A stretch of DNA of 64,000 nucleotides. Source: Streptomyces blattellae. Lineage in GTDB: Bacteria; Actinomycetota; Actinomycetes; Streptomycetales; Streptomycetaceae. Shown here piece after piece: positions 51,941-61,962 of the stretch. The notes beneath the pieces are model-generated. The model made no database searches. It was given only the letters and a program-made list of their open reading frames with translations, and was not told where the DNA came from. Every line of letters starts with the position of its first letter. The stretch's first letter is position 1. The translations under genes were made by a program, and so were the position numbers. The DNA lies in the NCBI RefSeq assembly GCF_009709555.1, contig NZ_WJBG01000197.1, forward strand, positions 62,001 through 126,000, given 5' to 3'.

Positions 51941-52498
51941 TCACGCCTCCTTGAAGGGGAAGCCGAGGTGACGAAGGAGCGCGCGGCCCTCAGCGTCGTT
52001 GGTCGCCGTGGTCACCACGGTGATGTCCATACCCCGGACGCGGTCGATCTTGTCCTGGTCGATCTCGTGGAACATGACCTGCTCGGTGAGACCGAAGGTG
52101 TAATTGCCACGGCCGTCGAACTGCTTGGGGGACAGACCACGGAAGTCGCGGATGCGCGGCAGCGCGAGCGACAGGGTGCGGTCCAGGAACTCCCACATGC
52201 GGTCGCCACGGAGCGTGACGTGGGCACCGATCGGCTGACCCTCACGCAGCTTGAACTGCGCGATGGACTTGCGGGCCTTGGTGACGGCCGGCTTCTGACC
52301 GGTGATCGTGGTGAGGTCGCGGATGGCGCCCTCGATCAGCTTGGAGTCGCGGGCGGCGTCGCCCACACCCATGTTGACCACGATCTTGACGAGGCCGGGG
52401 ATCTGCATGACGTTCTCGTACTTGAACTCGTCACGCAGCTTGCCCGCGATCTCCTCGCGGTACTTCGTCTTCAGACGCGGAGTGGTGGTGGTAGCCAT
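51941..52498 (-). CDS. rplE: 50S ribosomal protein L5
   Basis: 185 residues: YENVMQIPGLVKIVVNMGVG, KAVKS-type RKSIAQFKLREGQPIGAHVT and LPRIRDFRGLSPKQFDGRGN. It contacts 5S rRNA. Its ATG overlaps the rplX stop (TGATG). Confidence 0.98.
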   Translation of the reverse strand: MATTTTPRLKTKYREEIAGKLRDEFKYENVMQIPGLVKIVVNMGVGDAARDSKLIEGAIRDLTTITGQKPAVTKARKSIAQFKLREGQPIGAHVTLRGDRMWEFLDRTLSLALPRIRDFRGLSPKQFDGRGNYTFGLTEQVMFHEIDQDKIDRVRGMDITVVTTATNDAEGRALLRHLGFPFKEA

Positions 52499-52821
52499 CA
52501 GATGTCCTCACCCGTCCGCTTGGCAACGCGGATCTTGTTGCCTTCGTCGTCGAAGCGGTAACCGACACGCGTGACGACCTTCTGACCGTCCTGCTCAACG
52601 ACCAGCTGGACGTTGGAGACGTGGATCGGCGCCTCGGTCGTGACGATGCCGCCGGCCTGCGAACCGCGAGCGGTCGGACCGGCCTTGGTGTGCTTCTTGA
52701 CCCGGTTGACACCCTCGACCAGGACACGGTCCTCGCGGGGGTAGGCCGCGATGACCTTGCCCTGCTTGCCCTTGTCCTTGCCGGTGATGACCTGGACCAG
52801 GTCGCCCTTCTTGATCTTCAT
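52498..52821 (-). CDS. rplX: 50S ribosomal protein L24
   Basis: 107 residues. The KOW motif lies in KIKKGDLVQVITGKDKGKQG and KVIAAYPREDRVLVEGVN. It starts early 50S assembly. Two bases after rplN. Confidence 0.98.
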   Translation of the reverse strand: MKIKKGDLVQVITGKDKGKQGKVIAAYPREDRVLVEGVNRVKKHTKAGPTARGSQAGGIVTTEAPIHVSNVQLVVEQDGQKVVTRVGYRFDDEGNKIRVAKRTGEDI

Positions 52822-52823
52822 GC

Positions 52824-53192
52824 TTACAGCACCTCCGGCGCGAGGGAGATGATCTTCATGAACTTCTTCTCGCGCAGCTCACGGCCGACCGGGCCGAAGA
52901 TACGGGTGCCGCGAGGGTCGCCGTCGTTCTTCAGAATGACGGCGGCGTTCTCGTCGAAGCGGATGTACGAGCCGTCCGGACGGCGGCGCTCCTTGACGGT
53001 GCGAACGATGACCGCCTTGACGACGTCACCCTTCTTCACGTTGCCACCGGGGATCGCGTCCTTGACGGTGGCGACGATGACGTCACCGATGCCCGCGTAG
53101 CGGCGACCGGAGCCACCGAGCACACGGATGCAAAGGATCTCCTTCGCACCAGTGTTGTCGGCGACACGCAGTCGCGACTCCTGCTGGATCAC
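52824..53192 (-). CDS. rplN: 50S ribosomal protein L14
   Basis: 122 residues from GTG 53192: IQQESRLRVADNTGAKEILC, GIGDVIVATVKDAIPGGNVK and RFDENAAVILKNDGDPRGTR. It follows a 183-base gap after rpsQ. Confidence 0.98.
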   Translation of the reverse strand: MIQQESRLRVADNTGAKEILCIRVLGGSGRRYAGIGDVIVATVKDAIPGGNVKKGDVVKAVIVRTVKERRRPDGSYIRFDENAAVILKNDGDPRGTRIFGPVGRELREKKFMKIISLAPEVL

Positions 53193-53317
53193 GTCTATCT
53201 CCTGTTTGTCTGCCGGTTCCCGCAGGGCCCCTACGGGACGAACCTGCGAGCCTGGCGGAACCGTCCTGCGGGTAGCTCCCGCAGGAATTACTTGCGCCTC
53301 TTCAGGCGGAAACCCAC

Positions 53318-53372
53318 GCCGGGGTCCGGGGCGGAGCCCCGGCGGGGGTCAGCGGGGGCCTGAAGCCCCCGC
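53318..53372. repeat. GC-rich stem-loop repeat inside the S10-spc gene series
   Basis: GGGGTCCGGGGCGGAGCCCC and the hairpin GCGGGGGC-CTGAA-GCCCCCGC (53352-53372) lie between rpsQ and rplN. This style of repeat usually sits between unrelated genes in Streptomyces. Here it splits a co-transcribed series and could act as an attenuator or RNA-processing site. Confidence 0.65.
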
Positions 53373-53375
53373 TTG

Positions 53376-53663
53376 TTACTTCGCCTTCTCGAGGATCTCG
53401 ACGACGCGCCAGCGCTTCGTCGCGGACAGCGGCCGGGTCTCCATGAGGAGGACTCGGTCGCCGACGCCCGCGGCGTTCTGCTCGTCGTGCGCCTTGAGCT
53501 TGTTCGTACGGCGGATGACCTTGCCGTACAGCGCGTGCTTCACGCGGTCCTCGACGGCGACGACGACGGTCTTGTCCATCTTGTCGCTGACGACGAGACC
53601 CTCGCGGGTCTTGCGGAAGCCGCGCGCCTCTGCGGTCTGCTCAGTCACGTTGCTCTCACTCAT
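53376..53663 (-). CDS. rpsQ: 30S ribosomal protein S17
   Basis: 95 residues: GFRKTREGLVVSDKMDKTVV, VAVEDRVKHALYGKVIRRTN and GDRVLLMETRPLSATKRWRV. Its ATG overlaps the rpmC stop (TGATG). Confidence 0.97.
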   Translation of the reverse strand: MSESNVTEQTAEARGFRKTREGLVVSDKMDKTVVVAVEDRVKHALYGKVIRRTNKLKAHDEQNAAGVGDRVLLMETRPLSATKRWRVVEILEKAK

Positions 53664-53887
53664 CAGGCGTTCTCCACCGTTTCGATGCCCAGCTCACGCT
53701 CGCGCATCAGGGTGTAGATCCGCGCGATGTCCTTGCGGACCGCCTTGAGACGGCCGTGGTTCTCGAGCTGCCCGGTCGCCGCCTGGAAGCGGAGGTTGAA
53801 CAGCTCTTCCTTGGCCTCGCGGAGCTTGTTGAGGAGCTCCTCGTTGCCCAGCTCGCGCAGCTCGGACGCCTTGGTACCGGCCGACAT
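53663..53887 (-). CDS. rpmC: 50S ribosomal protein L29
   Basis: 74 residues from ATG 53887, which overlaps the rplP stop (ATGA). AGTKASELRELGNEELLNKL and LREAKEELFNLRFQAATGQL are typical. It lies at the peptide exit tunnel. Confidence 0.97.
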   Translation of the reverse strand: MSAGTKASELRELGNEELLNKLREAKEELFNLRFQAATGQLENHGRLKAVRKDIARIYTLMRERELGIETVENA

Positions 53888-54306
53888 CACGCTTCACCTG
53901 CCTCGCGCTTGACGATCTTGCACTTCATCGGCAGCTTGTGAGCCGCACGGGTCAGGGCCTCACGCGCGATCTTCTCGTTGGGGTACGACAGCTCGAACAT
54001 CACACGTCCGGGCTTGACGTTGGCCACCCACCACTCGGGAGAGCCCTTACCCGAACCCATGCGGGTCTCGGCGGGCTTCTTCGTCAGGGGGCGGTCCGGG
54101 TAAATGTTGATCCAGACCTTGCCGCCACGCTTGATGTGACGGGTCATGGCGATACGAGCCGCTTCGATCTGACGGTTCGTGACGTACGCCGGGGTCATCG
54201 CCTGGATGCCGTATTCGCCGAACGCAACCTGCGTTCCACCCTTGGACATACCAGAGCGCTTCGGGTGGTGCTGCTTGCGGTGCTTGACCCTACGGGGGAT
54301 CAGCAT
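53887..54306 (-). CDS. rplP: 50S ribosomal protein L16
   Basis: 139 residues: MLIPRRVKHRKQHHPKRSGM, GTQVAFGEYGIQAMTPAYVT and RMGSGKGSPEWWVANVKPGR. Essential near the A-site tRNA. Confidence 0.98.
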   Translation of the reverse strand: MLIPRRVKHRKQHHPKRSGMSKGGTQVAFGEYGIQAMTPAYVTNRQIEAARIAMTRHIKRGGKVWINIYPDRPLTKKPAETRMGSGKGSPEWWVANVKPGRVMFELSYPNEKIAREALTRAAHKLPMKCKIVKREAGEA

Positions 54307-54311
54307 GTCGG

Positions 54312-55154
54312 TCAGGCCTCCGTTCCGCCGGTAGAAGAGGACGCAGCCTCAGCCGGAGCGGCGGCAGCGGGAGCCTCGGCCTTGGGGGCCTCGGCGCCGG
54401 CAGCCTGCTGCGGCTTGCGACCGCGCCGCTCGCCACCGCGGCCACCACGGGCCGGGCGGTCGGAGCCGCCACCGCGGGCCGGGCGGTTACCCGCACGGGC
54501 GGCAGCGTTCTCAGCGCGGACCTCGGCGATGTTCTTGACGTCACCCTTGTAGATCCAGACCTTCACACCGATACGGCCGAAGGTCGTCTTGGCCTCGAAG
54601 AAGCCGTAGTCCACGTTCGCGCGGAGCGTGTGCAGGGGCACACGGCCCTCGCGGTAGAACTCCGAGCGGGACATCTCGGCGCCGCCGAGGCGGCCACCGC
54701 ACTGGATCTTGATGCCCTTGGCGCCCGCCTTCATCGCCGACTGCATGCTCTTGCGCATGGCACGGCGGAAGGAGACACGGGAGGACAGCTGCTCGGCGAC
54801 GGCCTGGGCCACGAGCTGAGCGTCCGTCTCCGGGTTCTTGACCTCAAGGATGTTCAGCTGGACCTGCTTGCCGGTCAGCTTCTCCAGGTCGCCGCGGATA
54901 CGGTCGGCCTCGGCGCCGCGGCGGCCGATGACAATGCCCGGGCGAGCGGTGTGGATGTCCACCCGCACGCGGTCACGGGTGCGCTCGATCTCCACCTTCG
55001 AGATGCCGGCACGCTCCATGCCGGACGTCATCATCCGACGGATGGCGACGTCTTCCTTGACGTAGTCCTTGTACAGCTTGTCGGCGTACCAGCGCGACTT
55101 GAAGTCGGTCGTAACGCCGAGCCGGAACCCGTGCGGGTTTACCTTCTGGCCCAT
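54312..55154 (-). CDS. rpsC: 30S ribosomal protein S3
   Basis: 280 residues. KH domain with RPGIVIGRRGAEADRIRGDL and the C-terminal GRLGGAEMSRSEFYREGRVP, PLHTLRANVDYGF. After about 215 a long Gly/Arg then Ala/Pro tail (GGRGGERRGRKPQQAAGAEA) extends beyond the E. coli length. Its ATG overlaps the rplV stop (TAATG). Confidence 0.98.
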   Translation of the reverse strand: MGQKVNPHGFRLGVTTDFKSRWYADKLYKDYVKEDVAIRRMMTSGMERAGISKVEIERTRDRVRVDIHTARPGIVIGRRGAEADRIRGDLEKLTGKQVQLNILEVKNPETDAQLVAQAVAEQLSSRVSFRRAMRKSMQSAMKAGAKGIKIQCGGRLGGAEMSRSEFYREGRVPLHTLRANVDYGFFEAKTTFGRIGVKVWIYKGDVKNIAEVRAENAAARAGNRPARGGGSDRPARGGRGGERRGRKPQQAAGAEAPKAEAPAAAAPAEAASSSTGGTEA

Positions 55155-55501
55155 TACCGGGTTCCTTCCTTGCTGCTGACGACCACGGTGATGTGGCTGG
55201 TCCGCTTGCGGATCCGGTAGGCACGGCCCTGGGCGCGCGGACGGAACCGCTTCAGGGTCGGGCCCTCGTCGACGTACGCCTCGGAGATGAAGAGGCTGTC
55301 GGCGTCGGTGTGGTCGTAGTTGTGCGCGGCGTTGGCAATGGCGCTGTCGAGCACCTTGCCGACCGGCTCGGAGGCGGCCTGCGGAGCGAATCGCAGGACC
55401 GCCTGGGCCTCCGTGGCGTCCATGCCACGGATGAGGTCCACCACACGGCGGGCCTTCATGGGCGTGACGCGGATGTACCGCGCCTGGGCCCTGGCTTCCA
55501 T
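55154..55501 (-). CDS. rplV: 50S ribosomal protein L22
   Basis: 115 residues: ARYIRVTPMKARRVVDLIRG, NYDHTDADSLFISEAYVDEG and RAQGRAYRIRKRTSHITVVV. The tunnel hairpin involved in macrolide action is intact. Confidence 0.98.
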   Translation of the reverse strand: MEARAQARYIRVTPMKARRVVDLIRGMDATEAQAVLRFAPQAASEPVGKVLDSAIANAAHNYDHTDADSLFISEAYVDEGPTLKRFRPRAQGRAYRIRKRTSHITVVVSSKEGTR

Positions 55502-55542
55502 GGTTGTCCCTTTCAGGTTTCTTTGTCTGAATGCGATCCGCG

Positions 55543-55824
55543 TTAGCGGCGCTTCGACTTCCGGTCGTCCTTGACGTGACCCCGGAAGGTACGCGTCGGC
55601 GAGAACTCGCCGAGCTTGTGGCCGACCATCGACTCGGTGACGAACACCGGGATGTGGGTCTTGCCGTTGTGCACCGCGAGCGTGTGGCCGAGCATGGCCG
55701 GCACGATCATGGAGCGACGGGACCAGGTCTTGATGACGTTCTTGGTGCCGGCTTCGTTCTGGGCGTCCACCTTCTTGATCAGGTGGTCGTCGACGAAGGG
55801 CCCCTTCTTAAGACTGCGCGGCAT
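55543..55824 (-). CDS. rpsS: 30S ribosomal protein S19
   Basis: 93 residues: MPRSLKKGPFVDDHLIKKVD, TWSRRSMIVPAMLGHTLAVH and MVGHKLGEFSPTRTFRGHVK. Between rplB and rplV. Confidence 0.98.
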   Translation of the reverse strand: MPRSLKKGPFVDDHLIKKVDAQNEAGTKNVIKTWSRRSMIVPAMLGHTLAVHNGKTHIPVFVTESMVGHKLGEFSPTRTFRGHVKDDRKSKRR

Positions 55825-55836
55825 CTAAACCCGCTC

Positions 55837-56673
55837 CTAGCGCTTCTTGTTCGTCTTGCGGCGGCGGACGATGTACTTGTTCGACGCCTTCTTGGGCGAA
55901 CGAGTACGTCCTTCCTTCTGACCCCAGGGGCTGACCGGGTGGCGACCACCGGAGGTCTTGCCCTCACCACCACCGTGCGGGTGGTCAACCGGGTTCATCG
56001 CCACACCGCGAACGGTCGGGCGGACGCCCAGCCAGCGCTTGCGGCCGGCCTTGCCCCAGTTGATGTTGGACTGCTCGGCGTTGCCGACCTCGCCGACGGT
56101 GGCGCGGCAGCGCACGTCGACCAGGCGGATCTCACCGGACGGCATACGGAGGTGGGCCATCTGGCCCTCCTTCGCGAGCAGCTGCACGGAGGCACCGGCG
56201 GAGCGGGCGAACTTGGCGCCGCCGCCCGGACGGAGCTCGATCGCGTGGATCGTGGTACCGACCGGGATGTTGCGCAGCGCCAGGTTGTTGCCCGGCTTGA
56301 TGTCGGCACCGGGGCCGTTCTCGACCCGGTCGCCCTGCGACAGGTTGCGCGGGGCGAGGATGTAGCGCTTCTCGCCGTCCGCGTAGTGCAGCAGCGCGAT
56401 GCGCGCGGTGCGGTTGGGGTCGTACTCGATGTGCGCGACCTTCGCCGGCACGCCGTCCTTGTCGTGACGACGGAAGTCGATCACGCGGTAGGCGCGCTTG
56501 TGGCCACCACCCTGGTGGCGGACGGTCACACGACCGGAGTTGTTACGGCCACCCTTGCTGTGCAGGGGGCGGACCAACGACTTCTCCGGCGTGGACCGCG
56601 TGACCTCGACGAAGTCGGCAACGCTGGAACCACGACGGCCCGGCGTAGTCGGCTTGTACTTGCGGATTCCCAT
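55837..56673 (-). CDS. rplB: 50S ribosomal protein L2
   Basis: 278 residues: MGIRKYKPTTPGRRGSSVAD, GRNNSGRVTVRHQGGGHKRA and the conserved GVAMNPVDHPHGGGEGKTSG near the peptidyl-transferase centre. Complete. Confidence 0.98.
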   Translation of the reverse strand: MGIRKYKPTTPGRRGSSVADFVEVTRSTPEKSLVRPLHSKGGRNNSGRVTVRHQGGGHKRAYRVIDFRRHDKDGVPAKVAHIEYDPNRTARIALLHYADGEKRYILAPRNLSQGDRVENGPGADIKPGNNLALRNIPVGTTIHAIELRPGGGAKFARSAGASVQLLAKEGQMAHLRMPSGEIRLVDVRCRATVGEVGNAEQSNINWGKAGRKRWLGVRPTVRGVAMNPVDHPHGGGEGKTSGGRHPVSPWGQKEGRTRSPKKASNKYIVRRRKTNKKR

Positions 56674-56722
56674 TGTCTCTCAGTCCTCGGAAGTTTCCCG
56701 ATTATCTGGACGCTCCGACCGC

Positions 56723-57142
56723 TTACGCGGTCGGACCGCCGAAGATGTCGATACGGTCGCCCTCAGCGAGGGTCACGATCGCGCGCTTGGTGGCCGCACG
56801 CTGGCCGAAGCCGGTGCGGGTCCGCTTGCGCTTGCCGGCGCGGTTGAGCGTGTTGACCCCGGTGACCTTGACGTCGAAGACCGCCTGGACGGCCTGCTTG
56901 ATCTGGGTCTTGTTGGCACTCGGGTCGACCAGGAACGTGTACTTGTTCTCGTCGATGAGCGCGTAGCTCTTCTCGGACACGACCGGCTTCAGCAGGATGT
57001 CACGGGGGTCCGTGTACGCCTTGCTCGCCGGGGTGACGACGGTGTTCTTGCCCTCGGTGGCGTGGCGACGCGCCTTGGCGACGCGCGCGGCCTTGGCGGC
57101 CTTGGCCGCCTTGGAGGCAATGCTCGGGTGACGGACGGCCAT
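56723..57142 (-). CDS. rplW: 50S ribosomal protein L23
   Basis: 139 residues. An Ala/Lys-rich N-terminal extension (1 to about 45: HPSIASKAAKAAKAARVAKA) precedes the L23 core DPRDILLKPVVSEKSYALID. Its ATG overlaps the rplD stop (TGATG). Confidence 0.97.
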   Translation of the reverse strand: MAVRHPSIASKAAKAAKAARVAKARRHATEGKNTVVTPASKAYTDPRDILLKPVVSEKSYALIDENKYTFLVDPSANKTQIKQAVQAVFDVKVTGVNTLNRAGKRKRTRTGFGQRAATKRAIVTLAEGDRIDIFGGPTA

Positions 57143-57798
57143 CAGACCTCAGTCCCTTCGGTGTCGTTGGCCTTCGGGCCGGCGACGAAGGACTCGAGAG
57201 CGGCCTGGGTGAAGACCACGTCGTCCGAGACGATCACGTCGTACGTGTTCAGCTGGCCCGGCTCCAGGATGTGCACCTGGGGCAGGTTGCGGGCGGACAG
57301 CCACGCGGCCTCGTCGGCGCGCTCGATGACGAGCAGCAGGTTCTTGCGCTCGCTGATCTTGCCGAGGAGCGTCTTCGCGGCCTTCGTCGACGGGCTCTCG
57401 CCCTCGATGACGCCGGAGACGACGTGGATGCGGTTGTTGCGGGCCCGGTCGGTGAGGGCGTGGCGCAGGGCCGCGGCCTTCATCTTCTTCGGGGTCCGCT
57501 GCGAGTAGTCACGCGGCACGGGACCGTGCACGACGCCACCACCGGCGAACTGCGGCGCGCGGGTCGAGCCCTGACGGGCGCGGCCGGTGCCCTTCTGGCG
57601 GTAAGGCTTCTTGCCACCACCACGGACTTCGCCACGGGTCTTGGTCTTGTGCGTGCCCTGACGGGCAGCCGCGTTCTGCGCGACGACGACCTGGTGGATC
57701 AGCGGGATGCTGACCTTCTCCACGCCGAAGATCTCCGCGGGGAGTTCGACGCTTCCGGTCTTCTCGCCGGCAGGCGAAAGGATGTCAACAGTGCTCAT
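57142..57798 (-). CDS. rplD: 50S ribosomal protein L4
   Basis: 218 residues from ATG 57798 (MSTVDILSPAGEKTGSVELP). The tunnel loop KTRGEVRGGGKKPYRQKGTG, RARQGSTRAPQFAGGGVVHG is intact. Confidence 0.98.
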   Translation of the reverse strand: MSTVDILSPAGEKTGSVELPAEIFGVEKVSIPLIHQVVVAQNAAARQGTHKTKTRGEVRGGGKKPYRQKGTGRARQGSTRAPQFAGGGVVHGPVPRDYSQRTPKKMKAAALRHALTDRARNNRIHVVSGVIEGESPSTKAAKTLLGKISERKNLLLVIERADEAAWLSARNLPQVHILEPGQLNTYDVIVSDDVVFTQAALESFVAGPKANDTEGTEV

Positions 57799-57805
57799 CG
57801 GTACC

Positions 57806-58450
57806 TCAGGCCCCCTTGGCCGCGGTGCGGACCAGGACGAGGCCGCCGTTCGGACCGGGGACAGCGCCCTTGATGAGCAGCAGACCCTTCTCCGCGTCAA
57901 CGGCGTGGACGGTCAGGTTCTGGGTGGTGACCCGCTCGTTGCCCATGCGACCCGCCATGCGGAGGCCCTTGAACACACGGCCCGGGGTGGCGCAGCCACC
58001 GATGGAACCGGGAGAGCGGTGCTTGCGCTGGGTGCCGTGTCCGGCGCCGAGGCCCTTGAAGTTGTGACGCTTCATGACACCGGCGAAGCCCTTGCCCTTG
58101 CTCTTGCCGGTGACGTCGACCTTCACGCCGGCCTCGAACACCTCGGCGGTGATCTCCTGGCCCAGGGTGTACTCGGCGGCGTCCGCGGTGCGGATCTCGA
58201 CGAGGTGGCGGCGCGGGGTGACGTCGGCCTTGGCGAAGTGGCCCTTGAGGGGCTTGTTCACCTTGCGCGGGTCGATCTCGCCGAAGGCGATCTGGACCGA
58301 CTCGTAGCCGTCACTGTCGTTCGTACGGACCTGGGTCACGACGTTCGGGCCGGCCTTGACGACGGTGACCGGAACAACACGGTTGTTCTCGTCCCACACC
58401 TGCGTCATGCCGAGCTTCTCGCCCAGGATGCCCTTGATCTGCTTGGTCAT
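57806..58450 (-). CDS. rplC: 50S ribosomal protein L3
   Basis: 214 residues: KGILGEKLGMTQVWDENNRV, VMKRHNFKGLGAGHGTQRKH, and RHRSPGSIGGCATPGRVFKG, with the methylatable Gln present. Second gene of the S10 operon. Confidence 0.98.
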   Translation of the reverse strand: MTKQIKGILGEKLGMTQVWDENNRVVPVTVVKAGPNVVTQVRTNDSDGYESVQIAFGEIDPRKVNKPLKGHFAKADVTPRRHLVEIRTADAAEYTLGQEITAEVFEAGVKVDVTGKSKGKGFAGVMKRHNFKGLGAGHGTQRKHRSPGSIGGCATPGRVFKGLRMAGRMGNERVTTQNLTVHAVDAEKGLLLIKGAVPGPNGGLVLVRTAAKGA

Positions 58451-58467
58451 TCTCAGCTCACCGACCC

Positions 58468-58776
58468 TCAGAGCTTGATCTCGATGTCGACACCGGCCGG
58501 GAGGTCGAGTCGCATCAGAGAGTCAACGGTCTTGGGGGTGGGGTCGAGAATGTCGATCAGGCGCTTGTGCGTGCGCATCTCGAAGTGCTCGCGCGAGTCC
58601 TTGTACTTGTGCGGCGACTTGATGACGCAGTACACGTTCTTCTCAGTGGGCAGCGGCACCGGGCCCGCGACCGACGCACCAGTGCGGGTCACCGTCTCGA
58701 CGATCTTCTTCGCCGAGGAGTCGATGACCTCGTGGTCGTAGGCCTTGAGCCGGATGCGGATCTTCTGTCCCGCCAT
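58468..58776 (-). CDS. rpsJ: 30S ribosomal protein S10
   Basis: 102 residues: MAGQKIRIRLKAYDHEVIDS, GPVPLPTEKNVYCVIKSPHK, and HKRLIDILDPTPKTVDSLMR. It heads the S10 operon; S10 also acts with Nus factors in antitermination. Confidence 0.98.
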   Translation of the reverse strand: MAGQKIRIRLKAYDHEVIDSSAKKIVETVTRTGASVAGPVPLPTEKNVYCVIKSPHKYKDSREHFEMRTHKRLIDILDPTPKTVDSLMRLDLPAGVDIEIKL

Positions 58777-59166
58777 GGCTACTCAGTAGTCCTTTGTCTC
58801 GTAACGCTCTGGAACCCGGTGTTCCTGACGTCCCGCTCCGACCCACGCGGTCGGGCGTGTCGCGCTTTCGCTGACACAGATGTCCCTTGTTCGAACATCC
58901 CTTGCCTGAGAAAGAGAATCACCGGGTGCCTGGTCGGTGCCGCACCTTGCTTCCCGAAAGATTCCCGTACGTCCGCCCCAGCGCTGCCTTACGGCAGTTA
59001 GGGCGACGAGTACTGTGGGACTCGCTTCCGGTCCTCCCGGCGGGAGGCGCGCAGCATCAACACTCGACCGAGCAACTCGGACAGTCTGCCATATGGGGCA
59101 GGGCGCTGGCCAATCGAGCCGGAGAGAATACCCCGAGCGTGGCGCAGGTCAAACACCGACGCCGCG
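58777..59166 (-). other. S10 operon promoter and leader region
   Basis: The 390 bases upstream of rpsJ have no gene. They hold small hairpins (CCTCCC-GGC-GGGAGG at 59033-59047; CTGCC-TTA-CGGCAG near 58984-58997) and a ten-base palindrome TGTTCGAACA (58888-58897), consistent with a long structured leader. The promoter could not be fixed. Confidence 0.55.
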
Positions 59167-60360
59167 TCAGGCCGCGCGCTGGAAGCCCCGCAGCCGTACG
59201 AAGGACGAGTCAAGGCCCTTCTTCAGGGCCCGTGCCGCCGGGCGTTCCACGAACCGGTGCACCAGCCAGCTCAGCACCATGAACCCGGCGATGAGGCAGG
59301 CCACCAGCAGCCGGGGGTCCATCGTGTCGTGCAGGCGGCTGATGAGGACCGTACCGGCGACGTAGTGCACGAGGTAGAGCGGATAGGTCAGGCAGCCCGC
59401 CGTCGCCAGCCACTTCCACTGGATGCGGTCGGTGTGGCCGAGGGCGAGGGCGACCATGAACAGCATGAAGGCGGTGAAGACGACCACCGCGCCGCGCCAG
59501 CTGCTCACGCCCTCGTGCCCCACGCGCTCCCCCAGCTCCAGCTGGCCCATGAGCCAGGCCATCGCGAGGATGCCCCACAGGAGCAGGTCCTGGCCGAAGC
59601 GGTGCATGAGGTAGAGGGCGAGGCCGGCGATGAAGTACCAGGCGGCGCTCGGATCTGCGACCAGGACGAGGAGCGGGAACTGGGAGATGGGGGCGAGCAT
59701 CGCGGCCGCGCCCCAGACGCAGCAGAAGATGACGACCCGGCGGTACGTCAGTCCCATGGCGACGACGATGAGGAACAGCAGATAGAACCGCAGCTCCGAC
59801 CAGAGGGTCCAGTACACGCCGTCGACGTGCGGCACGCCCGAACCCGCTTGCAGCATCGTCAGGTTGAACAGCACCTTCCGCATCGACAGCCGCTCCCACA
59901 CCCCGGGCATGAGCACCAGCACGGCGGTCGTGAAGAGGACCGCGAACCAGTAGGCCGGGTAGAGACGGATCACCCGGGACACGAAGAAGTCCTTCGGGGT
60001 ACGGCCCCAGCACGACATGCAGATCACGAAGCCGCTGATCACGAAGAAGATCTCGACGCCGATCCAGCCGAAGGACGCGACGCGGAACACCGTCGGCATG
60101 ATCTCCGACACCGGGCGGTCCCAGATCACGTTGTCCGGCCGGTCGACCCGGCTCGTGCCGACGAAGTGGTGCACCACCACCATCAGGGCGGCGAGCAGGC
60201 GGATGCCGTCGAGGACGTAGAGCCGAGGGCGCTGCCGCACGGCGCGGGTGGTCCGGGCCGGGTTCGGCACGGTGGTCGCTGGTGGTGGGCGCTCGGCCAC
60301 CACGGCCGGCATCGGTACCGACAATCGGCTGCGCACACCCTGCATCAAAGACCTAGCCAT
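59167..60360 (-). CDS. Acyltransferase-3 family membrane protein
   Basis: About 397 residues from ATG 60360; a GTG at 60405 would add 15. After a Pro-rich N-terminal segment, about ten spans follow. Acyltransferase-3 motifs are LYVLDGIRLLAALMVVVHHF (catalytic-type His), GWIGVEIFFVISGFVICMSC, RVIRLYPAYWFAVLF and YWTLWSELRFYLLFLIVVA. Unlike the acyltransferase at 39167 it has no SGNH domain. It should transfer acyl groups to a glycan, lipid or antibiotic precursor across the membrane. It is the only gene between tuf and rpsJ and is unrelated to translation. Confidence 0.88.
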   Translation of the reverse strand: MARSLMQGVRSRLSVPMPAVVAERPPPATTVPNPARTTRAVRQRPRLYVLDGIRLLAALMVVVHHFVGTSRVDRPDNVIWDRPVSEIMPTVFRVASFGWIGVEIFFVISGFVICMSCWGRTPKDFFVSRVIRLYPAYWFAVLFTTAVLVLMPGVWERLSMRKVLFNLTMLQAGSGVPHVDGVYWTLWSELRFYLLFLIVVAMGLTYRRVVIFCCVWGAAAMLAPISQFPLLVLVADPSAAWYFIAGLALYLMHRFGQDLLLWGILAMAWLMGQLELGERVGHEGVSSWRGAVVVFTAFMLFMVALALGHTDRIQWKWLATAGCLTYPLYLVHYVAGTVLISRLHDTMDPRLLVACLIAGFMVLSWLVHRFVERPAARALKKGLDSSFVRLRGFQRAA

Positions 60361-60557
60361 CCTGGGTAGTTGCTCGGGGCCCGTCGGCCACGGACGACCA
60401 TTCACGCTACGGCTCTACGTTCCGCCCCACCGAAGCAGAAAAGGACATTGCTCGCCCAGGCGTTTCAAAATTGCCGGAACTCTCGCCAATCCACCTCACA
60501 ACGTTCGACCAGGTTTCATCTGGCAACAGCACAGCCATCGGAATTGTTCGAATGCAA

Positions 60558-60593
60558 AAGGGGCCCGCACGACCGAAGTCGTGCGGGCCCCTT
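60558..60593 (-). terminator. Strong intrinsic terminator of tuf
   Basis: A perfect 16-bp stem (AAGGGGCCCGCACGAC, 60558-60573, with 60578-60593) and a four-base loop, followed on the minus strand by TTTTGCATTC. It lies 20 bases after the tuf stop. Confidence 0.95.
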
Positions 60594-60613
60594 CAGAGGC
60601 CTACCGGGTCAGA

Positions 60614-61807
<1,194 letters not shown>

Positions 61808-61962
61808 TGGGGTCCTCCTGTGGAGTGGTTCTGAACGCCTTGCTTCATCGGCGCCAGGTGATCTTTGCTGGAAAGCCCGGGCCCGGGGCATTCTCACCAC
61901 GATTGCGGCGGAATGCCCCCTAAGGCTCCGGAGTCAAGCCTAGAGCGTGTGAACGCGGTGCG

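Noticed and set aside
58888..58897. TGTTCGAACA palindrome as a LexA box
   Set aside because: It lacks the GAAC-N4-GTTC layout of actinobacterial SOS boxes and lies in the S10 leader.
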